10,579 bases of DNA from an uncultured Lachnospiraceae bacterium (GTDB lineage Bacteria > Bacillota > Clostridia > Lachnospirales > Lachnospiraceae): positions 1 to 10,579 of the forward strand of contig CAJUFL010000082.1 in the NCBI GenBank assembly GCA_910585605.1. Reading direction: 5' to 3'. The notes under the pieces were generated by a model. It was not told the DNA's origin. It saw nothing but the letters and a program-made list of their open reading frames with translations, and made no database searches. Of the stretch, positions 6,495 through 10,579 are shown piece by piece. Position 1 is the stretch's first letter, and each line of letters begins with the position of its first letter. The position numbers and the translations under genes are program-made.

Positions 6495-6502
6495 GGGGTG
6501 AT
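6495..6502 (+). promoter_or_regulatory. Ribosome binding site fixing the pcrA start
   Basis: GGGGTGAT matches the GGAGGTGAT anti-Shine-Dalgarno complement at all but one base and is placed correctly for ATG 6507. The in-frame GTG at 6486 lies upstream of this site and inside the leader hairpin, so it is unlikely to be used. Confidence 0.8.
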
Positions 6503-6506
6503 ACAT

Positions 6507-8762
6507 ATGAGTAATTTAAATGACAGACAAAATGAAGCGGTGAGGCATACACAGGGTCCTTTGCTTTTACTTGCGGGAGCAGGTTCCGGCAAGACCAGAG
6601 TGCTTACCCACCGGGTTGCATATTTAATTGAAGAGGAAGGGGTGAATCCATATAATATATTAGCGATAACCTTTACCAATAAAGCAGCAGAAGAAATGAG
6701 GGAAAGGGTGGACAGAATTGTTTCTTTTGGAGCCCAGAGTGTATGGGTGTCTACCTTTCATTCTCTTTGTGTGCGTATTTTGCGGCGTTTTATTGACAGA
6801 CTCGATTATCAGACAAACTTTACCATTTATGACAGCGATGATCAGAAAGCGGTTGTCAAGAACTGTCTGAAAAAGCTGAATATGGACCCCAAACAGTATC
6901 CTGAGAGAATGATCATGGCGGAAATATCCAGAGCGAAGGAACAGTTTATTTCTCCGTCAGAATATGACAGGGAAGCCAGTGGACAGTACCGTAAAATGCA
7001 GATTGCCAGAGTATATACAGAGTATCAGGAGCGGTTAAAGCAAAGCAATGCACTGGATTTTGATGATTTATTATATAAGGCAGTGGAATTGTTCCAGTTT
7101 CATCCGGAGATATTGGATAATTACCAGGAGAGATTTCGTTATATTATGGTTGATGAGTATCAGGATACCAACCATATCCAGTTTCTGCTTATTAAACAAT
7201 TAGCAGCTAAGTACCGCAATCTGTGTGTTGTAGGTGATGATGACCAGTCCATTTACAAATTCAGGGGAGCTAACATTTATAATATTCTGAACTTTGAGGA
7301 GGAATATCCTGAGGCAAAGGTAATTAAATTAGAGCAGAATTATCGTTCTACAGGTAATATTTTAAAGGCGGCAAATGGTGTAATTTCCAATAATGAAGGG
7401 CGTAAGGAAAAGGCTCTTTGGACGGAAGCACCAGAAGGAGAAAAAATATCATTTTCGTTATATGATACAGAATATCAGGAGGCAGAAGATACGGTCCGGG
7501 AGATTTTACACCAGCACAAGGAAGGGGGACGGCCATATAATCATTTTGCGGTACTTTATCGTACAAATGCACAGTCGCGTATTTATGAAGAAAAGCTTTT
7601 AATGAAAAATATTCCTTATAAGATTATCGGGGGACAGAATTTCTATGGGCGTAAGGAAGTAAAGGATTTAATCTGTTATCTGAAGGCGGTGGATAATGGG
7701 AGAGATGATATGGCAGTACGACGTATCGTCAATGTTCCCAAACGTGGAATCGGTGTAAGCAGTGTGGATAAAATACAGGCATATGCAGATACATATGAAA
7801 TGGGGTTATTAGATGCCATGTTTGAGGCAGCTAATGTTCCAGGATTAAATCGTGCAGCTGCAAAAGTAGAAGGTTTCACGAATCTGATCATGGATTTTCG
7901 GGATTTATTGGAAGAAGGGGTCTTTTTAAGTGAATTATATGATCAGATTTTGGAACGAACCGGATACTGGGAGGAGCTGGTGGCAGAGAATACAGAAGAA
8001 GCAGAAGCAAGGATGGAGAATTTAATCGAACTTAAAAATAAAATAGTTAAATATGAAGAAGAGGCAGAGCACCCAACACTTTCAGAATTGTTGGAAGAGA
8101 TTGCGCTGGTTGCGGATGTCGACAATGTGATTGAAACGGAGGAAAAAGTTTTGCTTATGACTCTTCATAGTGCAAAAGGGTTGGAGTTTCCGTGCGTTTT
8201 TATGGGAGGCATGGAAGACAGGCTGTTTCCCAGTGGTATGGCTTTAAATTCTGAAGAGCCGGATGCTGTGGAAGAAGAGAGGAGATTATGTTACGTTGGG
8301 ATAACCAGAGCGAAAGAACGGCTTTATTTAAGTGCCGCAAGGCAGAGAATGATGCATGGTTCTGCAAATTATAATCCAATGTCCAGATTTATAAAAGAGA
8401 TACCGGAAGAAGTGCTTCAGATCAATGGAGAAGGATCGTATGCAATGCGGAAGCAGAATGATTCCTTAAAACAGGCTAAGCACAGTCTTTCAACACAAAG
8501 TGCAAGCGTAAGCAGTAAGCCGTATTCGTATTCAGGTAAAAATAATATTTCAGGTGCACCTTCTTTTGGAAAGGAATTCAAGGTGGAGCGTATGGAAGTG
8601 GATTATGCTGTCGGGGATATGGTAAGACACATTAAATTTGGAAATGGTGTTGTCACAAGTCTGGTATCAGGCGGAAGGGATTATGAAGTGACGGTAGATT
8701 TTGAAAAAGCCGGGGTCAAGAAAATGTTTGCATCTTTCGCTAAGCTGAAAAAGATAGATTAA
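6507..8762 (+). CDS. pcrA: ATP-dependent DNA helicase PcrA (UvrD/Rep, SF1A)
   Basis: This 3'-to-5' DNA helicase acts in nucleotide-excision repair, removal of stalled RNA polymerase and control of RecA filaments. From ATG 6507 it has 751 residues, the usual size. SF1 motifs in order: Walker A AGAGSGKT (23-30); Ia ITFTNKAA (54-61); II VDEYQD (215-220); III GDDDQSIYKFRGA (243-255); IV QNYRST (277-282); V TLHSAKGLEFP (552-562); VI VGITRAKERLYL (597-608). A Ser/Lys-rich linker (about 645-690) precedes a C-terminal Tudor-like domain (702-750, DMVRHIKFGNGVV onward), which in PcrA contacts RNA polymerase. The start is fixed by the GGGGTGAT site; GTG 6486 would add seven residues. It has its own promoter and stands alone. 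Motif II reads DEYQD, as is standard for the family. Nothing is missing or broken. Confidence 0.98.
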   Translation: MSNLNDRQNEAVRHTQGPLLLLAGAGSGKTRVLTHRVAYLIEEEGVNPYNILAITFTNKAAEEMRERVDRIVSFGAQSVWVSTFHSLCVRILRRFIDRLDYQTNFTIYDSDDQKAVVKNCLKKLNMDPKQYPERMIMAEISRAKEQFISPSEYDREASGQYRKMQIARVYTEYQERLKQSNALDFDDLLYKAVELFQFHPEILDNYQERFRYIMVDEYQDTNHIQFLLIKQLAAKYRNLCVVGDDDQSIYKFRGANIYNILNFEEEYPEAKVIKLEQNYRSTGNILKAANGVISNNEGRKEKALWTEAPEGEKISFSLYDTEYQEAEDTVREILHQHKEGGRPYNHFAVLYRTNAQSRIYEEKLLMKNIPYKIIGGQNFYGRKEVKDLICYLKAVDNGRDDMAVRRIVNVPKRGIGVSSVDKIQAYADTYEMGLLDAMFEAANVPGLNRAAAKVEGFTNLIMDFRDLLEEGVFLSELYDQILERTGYWEELVAENTEEAEARMENLIELKNKIVKYEEEAEHPTLSELLEEIALVADVDNVIETEEKVLLMTLHSAKGLEFPCVFMGGMEDRLFPSGMALNSEEPDAVEEERRLCYVGITRAKERLYLSAARQRMMHGSANYNPMSRFIKEIPEEVLQINGEGSYAMRKQNDSLKQAKHSLSTQSASVSSKPYSYSGKNNISGAPSFGKEFKVERMEVDYAVGDMVRHIKFGNGVVTSLVSGGRDYEVTVDFEKAGVKKMFASFAKLKKID

Positions 8763-8770
8763 AAATATTT

Positions 8771-8828
8771 TGATTTTGAGTATTAAAAGATATTGAAATG
8801 AGATTGTACTGCAAAATCATATTTTTTT
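8771..8828 (+). terminator. Possible weak pcrA terminator
   Basis: TGATTTTG (8771-8778) pairs with CAAAATCA (8812-8819), followed shortly by a run of seven T residues (8822-8828). The stem is AT-rich and the intervening loop long (33 bases), so efficiency is doubtful. Confidence 0.3.
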
Positions 8829-8858
8829 CATTATTTCATATAGTAAAGAATGAAGAAA

Positions 8859-8869
8859 TGTGATATACT
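8859..8869 (+). promoter_or_regulatory. Extended -10 promoter of the acidic-tail membrane protein gene
   Basis: TGTGATATACT matches the extended -10 form TRTGN-TATACT exactly. The -35 at the proper distance is poor (TAGTAA), as is usual for extended -10 promoters. Predicted initiation near 8876 leaves a leader of about 38 bases. Confidence 0.55.
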
Positions 8870-8913
8870 ATGAACACTTAATAATGTATCATAATGGAAA
8901 GGAAGGTATTACT

Positions 8914-9186
8914 ATGAAAAATTTAGATGATTTAATTAATGCAGCAAAGATTCAGGAATTGATTAAGCGTGAGGATCCGCAGGAAAAGGCAACAAGAAGA
9001 ATTCTTTGGGTATTTGCCATTATTGGAGTTGTTACAGCAGTGGCAGGAATTGCATATGCAGTATACCGCTATTTTACACCAGATTATCTGGATGATTTTG
9101 ATGATGATTTCGATGATGATTTCGATGATGATTTTTTTGATGATGAAGAGGATATTAAGCCAGCTCCTAAGGCATCACAGGAATGA
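8914..9186 (+). CDS. Small single-pass membrane protein with a DDF-repeat acidic tail, function unknown
   Basis: I recognise no named family, though similar small proteins with this layout seem common in Lachnospiraceae (from memory). The 90-residue protein has a charged amphipathic N-terminus (1-29, NLDDLINAAKIQELIKRED), one hydrophobic segment (about 30-52, ILWVFAIIGVVTAVAGIAY) ending in a YRY stretch, and an extremely acidic tail (57-80) built of DDFD repeats: 16 Asp/Glu and five Phe in 24 residues. It ends with a short Pro/Lys/Ser/Gln segment. The basic RR before the membrane span and acidic tail after it suggest the tail would face outward if the positive-inside rule holds, but a cytoplasmic tail is not excluded. 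ATG 8914 is chosen because GGAAGG (8901-8906) stands 7 bases before it; an upstream GTG at 8860 overlaps the promoter. It is probably a single-gene unit with its own extended -10. A metal-binding, scaffold or chaperone role for the tail is only speculation. Confidence 0.85.
   Translation: MKNLDDLINAAKIQELIKREDPQEKATRRILWVFAIIGVVTAVAGIAYAVYRYFTPDYLDDFDDDFDDDFDDDFFDDEEDIKPAPKASQE
9091..9138 (+). repeat. Four tandem 12-base units encoding DDFD repeats
   Basis: Units of the form GATGATTTYGAT follow one another in frame within the acidic tail, the last degenerating to GATGATTTTTTT. Copies two and three are identical. Being a multiple of three, length changes by slippage would add or remove four residues without breaking the frame. 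Confidence 0.85.
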
Positions 9187-9209
9187 TTATATTGTGAGTA
9201 ATATATTGT

Positions 9210-9349
9210 AAAGAGGCTGTCGCACTAAAAAATTCTTTTTTATTACACAAATTCAACAAAGATGTTAAAATTAAGCAGTACATTGAAGCGTTGTTTGTTG
9301 GATTTTTGTATGAAATTGGAAAATGAATTTTTAATGCGACAGCCCCTTT
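9210..9349. repeat. 140-base palindromic MITE-like element
   Basis: The ends are a long inverted repeat: AAAG-GGCTGTCGCA at the left (9210-9224) pairs with TGCGACAGCC-CTTT at the right (9335-9349), with one mismatch. It continues through a TAAAAA/TTTTTA and GAATT block and further inward with weaker matches, so most of the segment folds on itself. The GGCTGTCGCA end resembles terminal repeats of IS1182/IS4-group insertion sequences (from memory). No transposase frame is present. It lies between the small membrane protein gene and the glycosyltransferase gene and may act as a terminator for the former. No certain target-site duplication was found. Confidence 0.75.
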
Positions 9350-9389
9350 GTGTGTAAAGAATATGTTAAATTAAAAGGGAGAAGATATC

Positions 9390-10328
9390 ATGTTATCAAT
9401 TATTTTACCTGTGTATAATGAGGAAAGTAATATAGAAAATACATATCAGGCAATTAAAGGAGTTCTTTTACCGAAAGGGATTGATTTTGAACTGGTTTTT
9501 GTTAATGATGGTTCTAAAGATAGAAGTTTTGAGATAGTTCGTAAATTGGCAGATACTGTAAAGGATGCCAAAATACTTGGGTTATCATTTTCAAGAAATT
9601 TCGGAAAGGAAGCTGCTATTTTTGCAGGACTTTCCCACGCAACGGGAGAAGTTTGTGCTGTGATGGATTGTGATTTGCAGCATCCACCAGAGACATTACT
9701 TAAAATGTACGATTTGTGGGAGCAGGGATTTGAAATCATAGAGGGTGTAAAACGCTCCAGAGGGAAAGAGAATATCATATATAAAGGCTTTGCCAGATTG
9801 TTTTATAAATTAATCAGTCACTCAACTGGAATAGAGATGTATCGTTCTTCTGATTTTAAGATGTTAGACCGTAAGGTGGTGGACGAATATGTTAAGCTTA
9901 CAGAACGTAATATTTTTTTCAGAGCATTATCTTCATGGCTGGGATATAAAAGTGCAGTTGTTGAGTTTGATGTTAAAGAAAGAGCTTCCGGTACGACAAA
10001 ATGGTCCATTAAGTCATTGGTAAAATATGCAATTGGAAGTATCTGCTCTTTTACAACGGCTCCTATGCAGTTGATTACACTTTCAGGTGTTATATTTTTT
10101 ATATTTGCTGCTGTTCTTGGAGTACAGTCCATTATAAAATGGGCAGTAGGAAGATCATTAGAAGGTTTTACGACTGTGATCTTATTGCTTTTGATTATTG
10201 GAAGTCTGATTATGATCAGTCTTGGGATTATCGGATATTATCTTGCCAGGATATATGAAGAAATAAAAGGGCGTCCAAGGAGCATAGTAGATGAAATTGT
10301 AAAAAGCCAAAATGAGATGATAGAATAA
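9390..10328 (+). CDS. Membrane-anchored family 2 glycosyltransferase, GtrB/dolichol-phosphate mannosyltransferase type
   Basis: This enzyme likely transfers a sugar from a nucleotide donor to undecaprenyl phosphate at the inner face of the membrane, making a lipid-linked sugar for modification of wall polymers. The GT-A domain (1-220) shows the opening LSIILPVYNEESNI, VNDGSKD (38-44), the metal/nucleotide region DCDLQHPPE (93-101), RSSDFKMLD (152-160) and the ERASGTTKWS signature (197-206) typical of GtrB/DPM1-like enzymes. Two membrane spans follow (about 227-249 and 261-287), then a basic cytosolic tail. At 312 residues it is the usual length. AGGGAG (9376-9381) is 8 bases before the ATG. 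No flippase (GtrA), second transferase or polysaccharide cluster is beside it in the window, so donor sugar and acceptor are unknown. No clear promoter is seen in the gap after the palindromic repeat; it might be supplied from within that repeat. Confidence 0.95.
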   Translation: MLSIILPVYNEESNIENTYQAIKGVLLPKGIDFELVFVNDGSKDRSFEIVRKLADTVKDAKILGLSFSRNFGKEAAIFAGLSHATGEVCAVMDCDLQHPPETLLKMYDLWEQGFEIIEGVKRSRGKENIIYKGFARLFYKLISHSTGIEMYRSSDFKMLDRKVVDEYVKLTERNIFFRALSSWLGYKSAVVEFDVKERASGTTKWSIKSLVKYAIGSICSFTTAPMQLITLSGVIFFIFAAVLGVQSIIKWAVGRSLEGFTTVILLLLIIGSLIMISLGIIGYYLARIYEEIKGRPRSIVDEIVKSQNEMIE

Positions 10329-10355
10329 AAAAATAGAAAAAATTAAAAAAAGGGG

Positions 10356-10384
10356 TTTACAAATCGGGAATTATTTGTTAATAT
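10356..10384 (+). promoter_or_regulatory. Candidate upstream promoter (P1) of the tRNA
   Basis: TTTACA (10356-10361), 17 bases, then TAATAT (10379-10384); an overlapping TATAAT (10382-10387) would have a 20-base spacer. It lies about 125 bases before the tRNA and in tandem with a stronger promoter. Confidence 0.45.
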
Positions 10385-10448
10385 AATCAACGTGCTGTTT
10401 GAGAAACATACAAGCAAATTGATATCATTAAAAAGTTGAAAATAATGG

Positions 10449-10477
10449 TTGACAAGTCAGATGCATTTTGCTATAGT
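10449..10477 (+). promoter_or_regulatory. Strong sigma-A promoter (P2) of the tRNA
   Basis: A perfect TTGACA (10449-10454), a 17-base spacer and TATAGT (10472-10477) predict initiation near 10484, about 25 bases before the mature tRNA 5' end. This is the best -35 box in the window, fitting a stable RNA gene. Confidence 0.8.
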
Positions 10478-10508
10478 AGTTGTTGCGTCAGTAATGGCAC
10501 CGTAGAAA

Positions 10509-10579
10509 CGGGGTGTGGCTCAGCTTGGCTAGAGTGCTTGATTTGGGATCAAGAGGTCGCAGGTTCGAATCCTGTCACC
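10509..10579 (+). tRNA. tRNA-Pro (anticodon TGG), 3' end cut by window edge
   Basis: The acceptor 5' strand is CGGGGTG (10509-10515). It is followed by a D arm (GCTC...GAGT), an anticodon stem CTTGA/TCAAG (10537-10541, 10549-10553) with loop TTTGGGA giving anticodon TGG at 10544-10546, and a T arm GCAGG-TTCGAAT-CCTGT. The 3' acceptor strand begins CACC at the last bases and should continue CCG; the last few bases are outside. TGG reads all or most proline codons. More tRNA genes may follow to the right. Confidence 0.95.

Noticed and set aside
6261..6506. Possible SAM riboswitch or T-box controlling metF
   Set aside because: The predicted metF leader is only about 25 bases and no S-box or T-box core sequence is seen on the minus strand.
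6486..6506. GTG 6486 as pcrA start
   Set aside because: It lies upstream of the near-perfect ribosome binding site and within a leader hairpin; the family N-terminus begins at ATG 6507.
8860..8913. GTG 8860 as start of the acidic-tail protein
   Set aside because: It overlaps the extended -10 promoter and lacks a ribosome binding site; ATG 8914 has GGAAGG at good spacing.
9091..9138. Short repeats resembling a CRISPR array
   Set aside because: The 12-base units are contiguous, have no spacers, and are in-frame coding repeats of the acidic tail.
10509..10579. The tRNA as attachment site of the serine-recombinase element at the left edge
   Set aside because: It is more than 9 kb away, with ordinary chromosomal genes between, and large serine recombinases rarely use tRNA genes.

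Overview
The window looks like chromosome of a low-G+C anaerobic Firmicute, most likely a Lachnospiraceae-type gut Clostridium (Blautia, Dorea or Ruminococcus-like). This rests on AT-rich intergenic DNA, strong AGGAG-type ribosome binding sites, consensus sigma-A promoters, and the presence of DUF1836, TrpR-like YerC and clostridial-type PcrA proteins. The genus cannot be fixed from the sequence alone.

Layout. Positions 1-1064 hold the 3' two thirds of a large serine recombinase with a visibly more G+C-rich composition than the rest. It is probably the last gene of an integrative element lying to the left. Positions 1065-1373 hold a terminator-like hairpin and a 162-base imperfect palindrome; the element/chromosome boundary probably falls here or just before. 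Next comes a leftward gene for an NMT1/THI5-like ABC transporter binding lipoprotein (1374-2387), with no permease or ATPase beside it. It is divergent from a rightward cytoplasmic GH13 alpha-amylase (2570-4060), whose promoter is spanned by a perfect 10-bp inverted repeat. A TrpR-like regulator (YerC/YecD family, 4166-4462) follows with its own consensus promoter and converges on a DUF1836 gene (4547-5194, minus). A strong bidirectional terminator lies between them.

The leftward metF (5400-6260) is divergent from pcrA (6507-8762), and each has a recognisable promoter in the shared spacer. Rightward after pcrA are a small single-pass membrane protein with a DDF-repeat acidic tail (8914-9186), a 140-base palindromic MITE-like repeat (9210-9349), a membrane-anchored GT2 glycosyltransferase of the GtrB/DPM type (9390-10328), and a proline tRNA (anticodon TGG) cut by the window end and preceded by two tandem promoters.

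The genes are mostly single-gene transcription units with housekeeping or metabolic roles: one-carbon metabolism, DNA repair, glucan breakdown and lipid-linked sugar transfer. I see no multi-gene novel system. The points that merit a second look are the element junction with its orphan binding protein, the two long palindromes, the operator-like repeats at the amylase and yerC promoters, and the acidic-tail membrane protein.
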